From: Humulus lupulus
Taxonomy: Eukaryota > Streptophyta > Magnoliopsida > Rosales > Cannabaceae
Assembly: GCF_963169125.1 (NCBI RefSeq)
Contig: NC_084800.1
Span: 141,852,397 to 141,916,396, forward strand
Direction of reading: 5' to 3'
DNA length: 64,000 nucleotides
Under the pieces are notes generated by a model, which did not search any database, was not told the origin of the DNA, and saw only the letters and a program-made list of their open reading frames with translations. Shown in pieces: positions 22,883 through 33,666 of this stretch. A program made the position numbers and the translations under genes. The stretch's first letter is position 1. Each line of letters opens with the position of its first letter.

Positions 22883-24214
22883 TTATTCCACCTTTGCAGG
22901 CACCATTGAAGGAGTCTCTCCCATTATGAGCAAGCTCCCAATGGTAGGGATTGGAATGGCACCTTTTTCGGTTAGAAATTCCATTCCCAAGACTACATCA
23001 AAGTCGTTCATATGGACCACAACTAGGTCAGTCTGCCCCTCCCACGTGTCGATTCTAAATTTTACCCCTTTAGCCATGCCACTTGTGGCCAAGGCCTTCG
23101 AGTTGACCGCTTTCATGCGGCCGGCATCTTTCTCCAGATTTGGTCCCAGTTGCTTTGCTTCAAGTTCAGAGATGAAGTTGTGGGTGGCGCTAGTATCGAT
23201 CATAACTCTTTTGGCAGCTTTTCCATTGATGGTGGCATCCACGAACATTAGCCCCTTTCCCAGGGTCTTCTTCCCTTTTTCTCCATGTTTCTTGAGGGCA
23301 TTCAATAGGCGGGTAATGCCCATGTGCGCGTACTCTTCATCTTCCTCTTCTCCTTCGCCCTGTTGTTCTTGGCCAATGACGGCATCCAGCTTGCCCCTGT
23401 AAGGGCAAACTGTCGACTTATGTGGGCCTTTGCAGAGCCAACAAGCTAGCGGCTTCCTCCCTACAGCAGCATCTGTACCACTGGAAGAATTAGACTCAGC
23501 TGTCCTCTTCTCTCCCCTACTCTTGCCCTTCCAGGACTTCCCTGACTTCTTACTCCCAGCGCTACCTGAGCTGGTTGGAGGGGTAGCCCTTTTCGGTAGG
23601 TTGATCTCCGAAGTGTAGTCTGTTAAGCGTTCACCAGCAGCTTGAGCGATGGCTAGGTCAGACACATGCTGTCTTTGGAGTTCTTGCTTGGCCCATGATT
23701 TTAGTCCCTCAAGGAAGCAGAAGAGCCTGTCTACTTCGGATATGTCCTTTATATCGAGCATTAGTCCCGAAAACTTCTTCACATATTCTCGGACTGTCGC
23801 GACTTGTTTAAGCTCTCTCAACTGGCGTCGAGCCATGTAGGCGACATTTTCTGGCAGAAATTGCGTCTTTAGTTCTCTCTTCAAGTTTACCCAAGATGTG
23901 ATGGTGCACCTACCATTCGCTATGTCATCATGCTTGGTCCTCCACCAGACCTTGGCATCCCCAGACAAGTACAAGGTAGCCATGGCGACCTTTCCGTCTT
24001 CCGAATCGGCCCTCACGGCTCTAAAATAATGTTCCATGTCGAAGAGGAAATTCTCCAAGTCTTTTGCATCTCTAGCCCCGTTATAGGGCCTCGGTGAGGG
24101 TACTTTAACTCGGTCATATTCCATACCTATCAGCCCTGTTGCAGGGGCATTCCGAACCGCTCGCATGGTCAGGTTTACCTTGGCAATTAGCACAGCCATT
24201 TCTTCTCTGAGCAC
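22883..24214 (-). pseudogene. gag and protease of Chromo-1
   Basis: A 443-codon open frame. Capsid motifs are YNGARDAKDLENFLFDMEHY, GDAKVWWRTKHDD, LKTQFLPENVAYMARRQLREL and VREYVKKFSGLMLDI. A Ser/Lys-rich basic stretch follows, with a zinc knuckle CWLCKGPHKSTVC at about residues 257-269. Protease starts near residue 330; its active site reads VMIDTSATHNF, where DTG would be expected, so Gly is Ser (GGC to AGC) and activity is doubtful. The frame extends into a FDVVLGMEFL motif. The region upstream to about 24545 (MEYPN..., coiled coil) is the N-terminal part of gag in another frame. Confidence 0.9.
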
Positions 24215-24223
24215 GCCAACTAC

Positions 24224-24545
24224 CTACCTGCAGTCTTCCATAGTGTCATTTATGGAAACTTCTTGTTTCTTCAGCATGCGCTCCACTGCTACAATGCGCT
24301 CTTCCCACCGAGGGGAAACAGAAGTACTTGTTGGAGTGTTTCTTTGCTCCAACGCAATTATTCTGGATAGGATAACATCGTTTTCCTTCTCTAGCACAGC
24401 TATGCAATTGTTTGCATCTGACAATCCAGAATTATGACTTACAGAGGAAAGATCCCTGACCCTATCGTCCAGGCCATCTAATTCCCCCACACGCTTCTCA
24501 AGTGCTTCGATCCTGTGAGTGTTGTTCACCATTAGTGTGTTTTTC
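24224..24545 (-). pseudogene. N-terminal gag segment of Chromo-1
   Basis: Same strand as gag. It reads VNNTHRIEALEKRVGELDG and CIAVLEKENDVIL, heptad-like and probably coiled coil, typical of the gag N-terminus in this group. A TAG at about 24224 and a frame change separate it from the main gag frame. The start is probably the ATG near 24533. Confidence 0.6.
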
Positions 24546-24562
24546 CAAGCTCTTCCTAACTT

Positions 24563-24575
24563 GGCTCTGATACCA
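24563..24575 (-). promoter_or_regulatory. Primer binding site of Chromo-1 (initiator Met-tRNA)
   Basis: TGGTATCAGAGCC on the minus strand, two bases after the 5' LTR, complementary to the 3' end of initiator tRNA-Met. Confidence 0.9.
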
Positions 24576-24577
24576 AC

Positions 24578-25178
24578 TATCACGGGCCGACTATTTGGGT
24601 ACTCCAAGTAGACGGAACGTGCAGCACTTGCAGACTCTTCAAGCTAGCAAGTCAGCCTACAACACACACCTACAGTCAAACAAACTCAGTGGTTAGCCAC
24701 ATACACATCTCAGACATGCAATAGGCTATAACGAAGTATGAGCAAGCACAAAGCAAGTCATTCCTAGGAACATCCACACAACAAGGCAAGTGGCACGCAA
24801 TGGCCCAACGAAGATAACAAACAAGTAACACATAGGCAACAAGGAAGCACACAGGGGCAAGTATGGATAAATAATGTTTTATTAATATATAGCCTTGATA
24901 GGGCAAGCGAGTACACAGCTTTGGCCCCTATCTGCTGATGGCCATGGTGTTTTCCTAAGTCATCAGGTCACCTCCCCCTAAAGAGCCTTCTAGGGAAATA
25001 AGGTCTTCCCAGTAACATATATGATTTTTGTCTGGGAGACATATGCATAATTACAAAACTGCCACTACCCTATCCCATGAGGTTGCTTCGTGCAAGACTT
25101 GACTAATGATCAAGCACCAAGGCATGCTCACTTACAAAATGGCCCCATGTGGGTGTGCCAAAGGGGCAGCACGTCACA
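24578..25178 (-). mobile_element. 5' LTR of Chromo-1
   Basis: TATCACGGGC (TG mutated to TA) to CACGTCACA; aligns with 19324-19938. Confidence 0.9.
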
Positions 25179-25361
25179 TGAGGCGCCTGGGCGTGCGAGG
25201 CGTCAGGGGCATGCGAGGCGAAGTGGTCATTTGAAGCAGGGTTGATTTGGACATTCCTTTGAGGAATCAAATGGACTTCAGACATGTTTTCTTTGGATCT
25301 CTCAGGGACCTTACACATGAGATGTGGGTTCTTTACCGGTGTAGAATTTTCAGCATCCACA

Positions 25362-25889
25362 CTAATTATTGTATTTATTACAAGTATTTGCTCATTACGT
25401 GTGTTTTTTTGTTGTATTACAATTTCAATTATTTTGACCCGAGTAGCATTGTTCAAACAGGTTTTGGTCAAGGCAAGTGAACAAGGACCTGACGATCCTT
25501 GATCACTTGGGGGGCATATAAGGTACAAGTAAGCAAAGCATATCATTAAAAGGTATGTAAACACATGAGCAAAATAAGTCAAAGCATGCTAGGGTACTTA
25601 CTGTATTTTTCAAAATTTTATATTTTGTTAAATCAAACCAAAGTGTTATGCTAAGTTCGGTCATGTGAACAGATGCTATAATAAAATGAAAATGTATTAT
25701 AATATCAAAACCGAATTACTTTACACCGCGAGCAGTATTGCTTGGTTGTAATTGTCTGATTAAAAGGAAAATTGCTGCCCACCCAGCAATAAAAAATTAA
25801 TGTCTTTACATCACTACCCGTAGGTCGTATAATTAAAAGATTAAAAGATATGGAAAAGACTAAGAGGCTGGAGGATCTTGAGGGGTGTC
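25362..25889. other. Tat-2 region after SoloLTR-3, no gene seen
   Basis: Resumes Tat-2 at the duplicated target. Contains a purine tract CTTGGGGGGCATATAAGG at about 25505-25522, similar to the true polypurine tract at 29187, and no coding signal. It lies between the ends of sense pol and the antisense gene. Confidence 0.5.
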
Positions 25890-28348
25890 CTAGTCGACGA
25901 CATCTATAGAGTCATTGTCCGCCTCGTCCAAGCCAGTCGCCAAGGAGATTTCAGGCAAGGCAGGTACCCTTGCCCTCTCCTCTTCTACCAGTCGAGAAAC
26001 GCACCAGACTATCTCGGCGTGCCTTGCGCGATCGGGAAGGTAGCTGAAGTCAGCCCCTTGGTTGTGTTTCCAGAAGTCATAATAACACTTACTGGTGGCG
26101 TTCTTGTACCTTTCCAAATTGCTGGCGTTGGCCTGTTGAAGTTTCTTGATACGACCCTCCAAGGTTGTAGTCTTTTGTCCACTCGCAACCAACTCCTGCT
26201 CGAGCTTTTTAGCCTCATGGTAGTTAATGCGGTTAGAATCCTTGAATTGGTCCCTTTGCTCGATGGCCTTATCTAGAGCATTCTGCTTCTCCCTTAGCTC
26301 CACAGCAAGTTTATTCATTTCCTCGAGTGCCGCCTCAAGCTTCTCGGTGTATTTCACTTCGGCAGCTTTGAGTTCTTCAATGTATCGTTGCTCCATAGTC
26401 TTGGACTGCTCGGTGATGGCACCTGAGCAGAGCCGACTAGCAGTAAGGGTTAGAATTGCCTGCGATCAGAGCAGAGATTAGACTGGCTGTAGAGAATAAA
26501 GGAGGTTGTATCCATAGAAAAAGACAACTTACACTGGAAAACTCATTCAAGGCGCGGGTTAGGATCTGATCGACGTCCATTGAATCAGTTGAAGCCATCA
26601 CCTCTCGGCAACGATCATGCTTCACAATTTTTGCGACTCTGCCTTTAACTGATCTTAAGACACGACTTGTTATGTCGCCCCCAGTGGAAGCAGGACCAGC
26701 CAGCTGAGTCTGATCAGTTGGGGTGGATGAAGACGGTGTCGACCCGACAAGAGCAGGGGAAGTCTGCTGCTCAAGAGGAGAAGAGGAGCCTCAGGGGCGC
26801 TGTATATGTCGAACACGCACTTAGAGTCCATATCTGAAAAAGAAGAAAATATTCGAACAGTGAGATAGTATAAATAATTAAGTATGTTATGTCAGGAAAA
26901 GAAACAAAGAAAATTGTATGAAATACCCGAGCTATCATTACTGGTCGCTACATTATATACCCTACTAGTCTTACACTCACTCTCTGGCAAGAAGAAGGCC
27001 GAATCTAAATTTGGAGCATACTTAAAATTTCCATCCCTGTCAAATAAGTGACAAGGAATCGGCAAGCTATCTAAGAGCGAGAGATCAGTATCATTCTCAT
27101 TCGAAGATTTTTTGAGGGGCTCGAGAGGTTCGTGGGCCTTCTTTTTCCCTTTTCCCTTTGGGGCGAAGGAGCAGCAGCCCGCGGGGTGCTGGAAGGTTCC
27201 CTGATTGTTACTCCATTGGCCCTCCTCAGAGGGGTTTGTTCCACATCCGGGTGCTGCTCGGGAACCTCTCCGCCAGTTGCACTCCCCGCTGTTGACTTCC
27301 TCATAACCTAATGAGGGGCCAAAAGGCCGACCAGCCTAAGGTTAGCCTCTGTGACCAGATGCTTAACGCTTTTCTCCACGTAAGTCATACTGGCCAAGAG
27401 GGCTGATATTAACTCCATGTATGGAGTGGGGTCTGGTCGCAACCATGGGCCTCAAAGGCATTAAAAGTCTAATAAAGTGTAGAGGAAAAATTAAAGTAAG
27501 ATTAACGACCAGTGGTACAAAGGCGTTACCTCCTTGAGTAAAGGCCAGATTGTTTGCGACCATGTCAGTCGTAAGGAAATACTCTTGGTATTACCTCCCC
27601 ACGTTCAATATGTGAGTGGTGTCGGTCAGGAAGGTGCGCCCTGTTTCCTGATGACAAAAGTGAAAACACCTCGTACTTTCTTGGATGGGGTTAGACTTGA
27701 GGTCGAACAGATAATAACCTCATGGGGTGATGGCACAGGCCATTTTTTGTGGCTATAAAGGATATAGATTGATGCAAGCATTCTATATCCATTGGGGGTT
27801 ATTTGGAAAGGGGCGACACCGAAGTAGTTGGCCACCACTTGGAAAAAAGGATGAAGAGGCAAGGTAGCCCCTGCCTCAATATGGTACCTTGACCAGGCGC
27901 TAAAAGCGCCTCCAGGCAAATTCACCCATTGGTCTTGATTGGGTCAGACTAATGTCACCCTCGGGAGTCCATATTTTCTAATATAGTTGGCGATCATCCT
28001 CATCGTCACCCGGCTTTCAGGTACAACATACCATTCAACATCTGGTTGAATGGCATTTCAGGGCTGAGCATGAGTTTGGATATTTGGGTCAGGAATATTT
28101 TCTGCTCGACCACTAGTCGAGGGAATTTCAGCCCGAGCAGCCGGCTGATTTGAAGGATTGAGAGTTTTCTTTTTCTGGGCTATAGTTTTTGGTCGACCCA
28201 TATTTTGGACGAGGGTCGATGGAGTGTTTGTAGTGGCGCGCGAAAAGGGAATTTTAGGTATTAGCAACGATGGTTGCTCCTCGTCCTCAAGCAGCTGAGC
28301 TAGTACGTCATCTTCGATGGGTCTTTCTCCTCCCCACGGATCCTGCAT
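25890..28348 (-). pseudogene. Antisense gene of Tat-2: spliced, gypsy-type transposon domain plus coiled coil
   Basis: Read opposite to the element. ATG at 28348; one frame to 27626 with two TGA codons, both explained by CGA to TGA. The frame holds the 'putative gypsy type transposon' domain (compare PF04195): GATLPLHPFFQ, VANYFGVAPFQITPN. After a frameshift near 27625 it continues to a donor at 27530/27529 (G|GTAACG). An acceptor at 27469 gives a 61-bp intron that keeps the frame for about 20 codons before a frameshift. A Ser/Pro/Lys-rich stretch follows (27304-27071). A further intron, 26460-26532 (73 bp, GTAAGT to CGCAG), joins two frames in phase 0. The end is a long coiled coil (26396-26100) and a CYYDFWKHNQ motif. 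Function unknown; it resembles antisense ORFs reported in Grande and Retand. Confidence 0.75.
26460..26532 (-). other. Predicted phase-0 intron in the Tat-2 antisense gene
   Basis: Donor AGT|GTAAGT at 26532 and acceptor GATCGCAG at 26460 on the minus strand. The upstream frame ends on a full codon and the downstream frame starts on one, so splicing fuses them without a stop. Unspliced, the reading frame is blocked. Confidence 0.6.
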
Positions 28349-28354
28349 GAAAAG

Positions 28355-28823
28355 CTGCGAGCAGAGAAAGGGGGAGGTAAGAAATAAAGCTTAAAAGCTT
28401 GTGTTGAGAGTTGGAATAGCATTGCTCGCGTATAAAAATTAAGTTTTTATATGGGAAGCAGCATTCTAACAAAAACCCTAAGTTCTATACGAGCAGTTTG
28501 AAAAACACATTGAAAAGCGGAAGTAAAATTTTTTTCAGGAAAAAGCTTTTTCAACTCCGAAGGGGCAGGAAAAACCTAGTTTTTCAACTAGCTTAAAAAT
28601 CAAATTTTTACTACAATTTTACGCCCTAAATCTACAATCTCAACTACCAAACTGGCTCTTAACTCTTACGGAACAATATTTCACTACCCTATCAATCATA
28701 TGTCAACATGCAAACAATCCCCATACATTTTCAGCCAAGAATACAAAAGGGTTCAGAAATGAAAGCAAGCATAAGGAAGTTTCGTATGGTAACTCAAAAG
28801 ACAAGAAAATTTGTGAAGCTTAC
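28355..28823 (-). other. Predicted leader intron of the Tat-2 antisense gene
   Basis: Minus strand: donor TGA|GTAAGC at 28823 and pyrimidine-rich acceptor TTTCTCTGCTCGCAG at 28355, six bases before the ATG at 28348. Tat-1 has a similar donor at the same relative place. Confidence 0.6.
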
Positions 28824-28960
28824 TCAGATAAAGATTAAAATTCGAAGGTGAAAGCTTTTGAACATCCGAGCGTAGATGCTTGAAAATTTTTGGGCTCTGG
28901 AGCACGAGTTCTTCAAGAACGCAAAAGTAGGTAAAAGGTAAAAATGATAAACTTGGGGGT

Positions 28961-28968
28961 TATTTATA
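28961..28968 (-). promoter_or_regulatory. Antisense TATA box of Tat-2
   Basis: TATAAATA on the minus strand, 231 bp inside the 3' LTR and about 140 bp upstream of the leader-intron donor. It probably drives the antisense gene. Confidence 0.6.
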
Positions 28969-29186
28969 AAGACCAAGGCACGTTAAAAGAGGTAATCATG
29001 AGTTACTTTTTCTAAGTATGGGGAAGTGAAATGGCCGTCGGACACATTCTTGGGAAACCGAAAAGACTTGATTAGACATGATTGGTCACCTTTTTTGAGA
29101 AAGCATAGGCGGTTATGATAGATTTCGTGGGGTATTCGAAGAGTCGATTTCCTAAGTTTACTTATTGCTTATTGCATTAAATAAAC

Positions 29187-29198
29187 TTGGGGGGCAAA
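29187..29198 (+). promoter_or_regulatory. Polypurine tract of Tat-2
   Basis: CTTGGGGGGCAAA immediately before the 3' LTR start TGTTTACCCG. Confidence 0.85.
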
Positions 29199-29815
29199 TG
29201 TTTACCCGAAAAATGGTTGCTGATGACGTGGCGATAATTTCTCACCTGTGGTTGACACGTGGCGAAAGTACTGCTTGACTATCGACCAGAAGTGTACCGC
29301 ATCGTCATGGTTAATTTTTGATACGACCAGGCTGATCGCATAACCTAAGTTATTTTCTTTTTAAGTGTAATCTTATAATAACTACATTGAATATTTCTTC
29401 ATTATGATCTTGATACACGATTATTAAGGAAAGATAGGACACGTTAGCATGTGTAACCCTCCTTGAGCCTATAAATATGAATGAAATAGCTCAAGGAAGG
29501 GACTTTTAAACTTTTCATTTCCTGAATCTTGTTGCAAAATATTGAGAGAAAAAAGAACTTAAGTGAGTTGTTCATCGTCTTATTGTAATACATCTAAGGT
29601 TTGTGAAACTCAAGAACCCTAGTTCTTTGATCACGACTTTAAGATTCAATAATAACAATATCACTAAGTGGATGTAGGTCATTACAATTCTTTGGGGCCG
29701 AACCACTATAATTCCTTGGTGTTTTCTTCCTTTCCGTTAGATCATTTTTCTCATTCTTGCTTTATACTTTGTCGTACATTTGACTCCATGTCGTTGGCCA
29801 AATCGAGGGTCAACA
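29199..29815 (+). mobile_element. 3' LTR of Tat-2 (617 bp)
   Basis: TGTTTACCCG to GGGTCAACA. It matches the 5' LTR with about 30 differences by eye. TATAAATA lies at 29470-29477 inside the same 9-bp inverted repeat. Confidence 0.93.
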
Positions 29816-31013
29816 AACCTATAGTTTTTTAAAATAAAAACTATATAGTTAAATAATTAATTAATTCATAATTGATCAATTGCCCATAACTATCACATAA
29901 TTATTTCCTTGCCCTAGAAAATTAATTCCTTCTCTCTACAATTTTTTCTTTTGACATCCTTACCCTTCATAGTGTAGGACAAATGTGGTCTGGGGACCAT
30001 GGACCTTTAATACAAAGCTCCAATAAACCAGATTATTAATTAAACTCTTTAATCTAATAATCTTATTTATTAATTCCATGATTAGTCCACTATGAATATG
30101 GAATAGCACTTTAAGTATTGATAGAATTATATTTACAAAGTTTTCTCTTGTAGTCCATCGATATAATCAATAAATGTAATTATGTCCTTCATATATTGGT
30201 TTGTTAGTTAGAGCTGGTCAAGATTACCATTTTATCCTTCTTATTATCTCTTGATCCTTCAGTATGATTAATTCACTAGCATATAATTAATCTATAATCA
30301 AATTATAGATTTGAGCTCAATAACTATTCAGTTCCAGAAGTAACCCTTAAGGGAACCAATATTCGATCCATTACAAAAGTACGGATTCCATTATTGTAAA
30401 TCATAACCTAGTGATTCATGATATTGAATCTCCAAAACAAAATTCATTAGCCTCATTATCCTAAGAAGACTTAACGAGTGAATCAAAAGATCCAATAAAC
30501 ACATACAAGAGTTCATGAATACTCAGGATTTTGACTGATCTATAAATGATCATCTATTATGATAAGAATTAAATCTTTATGTTAAACGATAAGTTTATAA
30601 AGTTAATTAATTATCATCGGTCCTGTCATATATAATATCTATTATATACAACACCTTTACTAAGATGTCTATCCACATCAGTAATTTGAATATAGATCAC
30701 TCACATCTCTTATGCTCAGTAAACCATACTAATAACCATTCATTAAAGATTCCTTACTTTAATATGTTATTGATTATTTTATTCATTATATATGAGCTTA
30801 ATTCTCTCGTACTAATACAAGTTCATATTGTCATGAATGAATAAGGAATATTCTTTATATTATTATATAATTAATTCAAACATTCACATATATAAAAAAA
30901 ATTGTACTTTTATTTAAATCAATAAAATGTCTTTACATGCTTTTAGGACATTAATCCTAACGATCTCCCATTTTCCCTCAAAGCAAGTGAGACATCTCCC
31001 TTAATCCTATGTT

Positions 31014-31824
31014 TTATATATGACCCATAAATGACTTTGTACAAAGTGTCTTGGTAAATGGGTCTGCCAGGTTGTGTTCTTGCGCTATCTTCATAACAGT
31101 CACATCACCTCTGTGCACAATCTCTCTAACCAGATGATATTTCCTTTCTATATGCTTTCCTCTCTTATGGATTTTAGGTTCCTTGGAATTAGCTACTGCT
31201 CCACTGTTGTCACAGTAAAATATTAGTGACTTATCCATATCTCGAACTACTTCCAGATCAATGTAGAACTTACTCAACCAATCCTCTTCCTTAGCTACTT
31301 CACAAGCTGCTATATACTCGACTTCCATGGTTGAATCCGTAATACTAGATTGTTTAATACTTCTCCAAACTATAGCTCCTCCACCAAGAGTGAATACTGA
31401 CCCAGACGTCGACTTACTACTATCTTTGTCTAATTAGAAATCAAAATCAGTGTATCCAGTAGGGTTTAACTCGCCCATGAATATACACGCATATAATCTC
31501 TCGTGTTCCAAACATGAATTTGATTGATAACTACTCACAATCCCTACTTCATAGCATATGTCAGGCCTAGTACACTACATATCATACATAGGACTCCCAA
31601 GCATAGGGATACTTTCTCATGTCCTCTTCCTCCTGAGGTGTCTTTGGACATTGCTCTTTGGAAAGAGTAATTTCATGTTGTTCGGTAACTAACCTTTCAT
31701 GGAATTCTTCATAGGGAGCTTTTCAAGCACCTTATCTATATAATTATCTTGAGAAACTTCCAAGAGTTTGTTCTTCCTATCCCTTAGGATTTGGATTCAC
31801 ATAAGGAACTAGGAAAACCACCAC
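31014..31824 (-). pseudogene. Copia-2 RT tail and RNase H
   Basis: Minus strand. An open frame 31328-31014 carries the copia RNase H end: [43 protein letters not shown] and ADPFTKTL. Upstream it reads through a TAA near 31435 into GYTDFDF and [17 protein letters not shown], and further up into RT tail motifs (LRDRKNKLLEVSQDNYIDKVLEKLPM at about 31790-31715) with several stops. Next to Tekay-1 the expected KDLGE region is missing and replaced by a 28-bp copy of sequence from the catalytic region (see findings). Confidence 0.85.
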
Positions 31825-32236
31825 TGTACAGTCCCTGAATGTTTACTTAGGTAGCTAGTTAGTAGTAGTTGTAGTATTTTAGATTTCGTGGATTTTGGTT
31901 CAAACCGGGGCTTAGTTGGAAACTCCTAGCAATAGTTATGGATTTTATAAGTTTAACCTATAGTTTAAGAATATTAATTATTAAGGTTTGATTAATATTG
32001 CTGGTCATAAATATGATATTTATTATAACCTAAGGTTCAGATAGAGCCAATAAGAATATGACACTTGTCATAAGAATGATTATTAAGGAATTAAGTATTT
32101 TAATGATTTAATAAAAAAATAGCAGCCTTAGCACCTACCAGAAACTGTTAGGGTCATATTTTGACTCAATCAAAGCAGTTATCCAACCTTAATTATGCTG
32201 AAAAAGTGCAATTACGTGTTTAAAATATTCACGTAT

Positions 32237-32377
32237 GCCGATATATCGCAGCTGGGAGCCGATATATCGCCTGACGAAGAATACGAAAAGCACGTTGATG
32301 TTGCATGATAGAACGAACGGAGGCTCGAGATTAGGACAGAGCTGATATATCGCCACATAGGGGTGATATATCGCCCT
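32237..32377. repeat. Four GATATATCGC palindromic motifs in the Tekay-1 5' LTR
   Basis: Two copies at 32237-32270 and two at 32341-32377, each containing the palindrome GATATATC. The 3' LTR has the same four at 42201-42235 and 42305-42340. Confidence 0.85.
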
Positions 32378-33117
32378 TAGTAATTATTATTTTTTATTTT
32401 TGTTTCTAATTTTTAAAAACAAGCCTTAACTACTTAGACCTACCTCTTAACGTTTTGACTGAGTCTTCAGCCTCTGATTGACAAAAATTCAATTATTTTT
32501 CATTTTAAAATCATTATTTTATGCAAATTAAAATGGGGTAAGTTTCACTCCTTACCTCTATAAATAGGACTTAGTACCCAGCCCTTCCACTCACTCTTCA
32601 AGCTGTGATTAGAGACTCCAAGGTGCTAGTGATTCCATAGAGTGATAAACACTTGCGTTGGGAAAAAGCTTTGCCATTCTTAAGCTTTATAAAATACTTG
32701 GGAAGTGAGGATTAGTGTATTTCGGCATTGAAGTTAGACCAATCCATAAGGTTAACTAAGGTATTTCTATTCTCTAAGTCTAGTTCTTTATACTTCTTTA
32801 GTTTTTCTTTAGTACCTTTTATTCATATCCTAACTTTTGATATTGGTTTTTAACTGGGTTTTTGAAACATAAGGATCTTTTTTGGTAAGTTTCTTTTTGA
32901 AGGTTTAGTTCTCACATTTATGCTTTACTCTTTAGAATTTCTCACCATTCTTATTGTTGGTTTTAGGAGTGTTCCAAGTCCCGCATTTGTTCTCAAAAAT
33001 CCCGGTTTTGGTAAGGAAAATAGGATAGATCTTGTATGTTGGTATGATATGTTCTGTTATATCTTATGTTATCTTATGTTGTGTGTTAACATTATGTATA
33101 GTATGTTTATAGATCTT

Positions 33118-33231
33118 GGGCATATGACTTGTCTAGCTAGCAAGCCCCAATAATTTATGGGCATATGACTTGCTTAGCTAGCAAGCCCCACAAATTTATT
33201 GGGCATATGACTTGCTTAGTTAACAAGCCCC
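33118..33231. repeat. Three tandem 41-bp repeats in the Tekay-1 5' LTR
   Basis: Units run from GGGCATATGACTTG to CAAGCCCC, so each has complementary ends (GGGC/GCCC and CTTG/CAAG). The same array is at 43067-43180 in the 3' LTR. Confidence 0.85.
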
Positions 33232-33666
33232 AAGTAGTATAATGGCCATTGTAGTATTGTATGGCATATGTTTATAGTATATGTGGTTATGATATAATTT
33301 ATGTATATGTTTTATGTTGTTAGTAGTTTTCCTTGCTGGGCATTAGGCTCACTCATTTACTTTTAGTTTAATGTAGGAAAATGGATACAAAGGCAGAAGG
33401 ATTCTTGGAAGTTTGGCGTGTGTGTTGAGGTGAATGGAGTGGATAGGCAACATGTCGATTCGAGGACGACGTTATTTTCTTTAGTCTCTTAAAATTATGT
33501 TTTAATGTATTTTCTGCATTTAGCTTGTAAACAATTTCATTTAAAGTATTGTTTTATTTAAAACAATGAGCTCATTTATGTAATACAAATATTATTTTAA
33601 AGTTTTCAATAAAGTTATGAATTTTTCTCATGTATGTTCTCTTCAAAGTAGTAGTTATGTCTAGTA

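Larger units (their letters stand above)
19324..25178 (-). mobile_element. Chromo-1: complete Ty3/gypsy chromovirus, minus strand, TSD CGAGG/TGAGG
   Basis: A 5,855-bp element with LTRs of 615 bp (19324-19938) and 601 bp (24578-25178). The flanks CGAGG (19319-19323) and TGAGG (25179-25183) are a TSD with one C-to-T change. On the minus strand the order is PBS, gag, protease, RT, RNase H, integrase, chromodomain, polypurine tract. Gag style, LTR size and the canonical chromodomain suggest the Galadriel clade, but Reina is possible. There are about ten stops or frameshifts in pol, and the protease active site is altered. Confidence 0.9.
18582..25361 (-). mobile_element. SoloLTR-3: about 0.92-kb solo LTR, sense minus, split by Chromo-1
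   Basis: TGTTGACAGTGAG at 18582 to GCATCCACA at 25361, flanked by CCAAT (18577-18581) and CTAAT (25362-25366), a 4/5 TSD explained by one C-to-T change. Without Chromo-1 and its duplicated target it is about 920 bp. The minus strand has TATAAAAGG at 18786-18778, which supports minus sense. No pol belongs to it. The part around the insertion point is a run of GCGAGGCG-like repeats (19150-19323 and 25179-25225). Confidence 0.75.
11515..29815 (+). mobile_element. Tat-2: complete Ty3/gypsy Tat element, TSD AACCT, carrying nested insertions
   Basis: LTRs at 11515-12132 and 29199-29815 frame gag, protease, RT, RNase H, a second archaeal-type RNase H, integrase and a long 3' region with an antisense gene. 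The TSD AACCT is perfect (11510-11514 and 29816-29820). Without SoloLTR-3 and its duplicated target the element is about 11.5 kb. The tandem RNase H pair and the antisense ORF are hallmarks of the Tat lineage (Grande, Retand). By eye the LTRs differ at about 30 of 617 positions, so this is not a recent insertion. Coding regions have several stops and frameshifts, and RT has an altered catalytic motif, so the copy is dead. Confidence 0.92.
10630..30962 (-). mobile_element. 3' LTR of Copia-2 (about 2.0 kb), interrupted by Tat-2
   Basis: Two pieces, 10630-11514 and 29821-30962, rejoin across Tat-2 at the duplicated target AACCT. The joined sequence matches the other copy at 48012-48809 through the joint. 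The inner border reads CCTAACG, probably a mutated CCTAACA (TGTTAGG in sense). Little is coding; the sequence is AT-rich with a conserved hairpin at 11275-11298. Confidence 0.8.

Noticed and set aside
22818..23402. 194-codon ORF on the plus strand
   Set aside because: Lies opposite the Chromo-1 protease and gag frame, which has clear family motifs; it is a shadow.
32237..32377. CRISPR-like repeated palindromes
   Set aside because: Spacing is irregular, there are only four copies, they lie in an LTR and the genome is a plant.
32920..33153. ORF repeated in both Tekay-1 LTRs (also 42881-43102)
   Set aside because: It recurs only because the LTRs are copies, runs through the 41-bp tandem repeat and differs by frame-affecting changes near its middle; no known motif.
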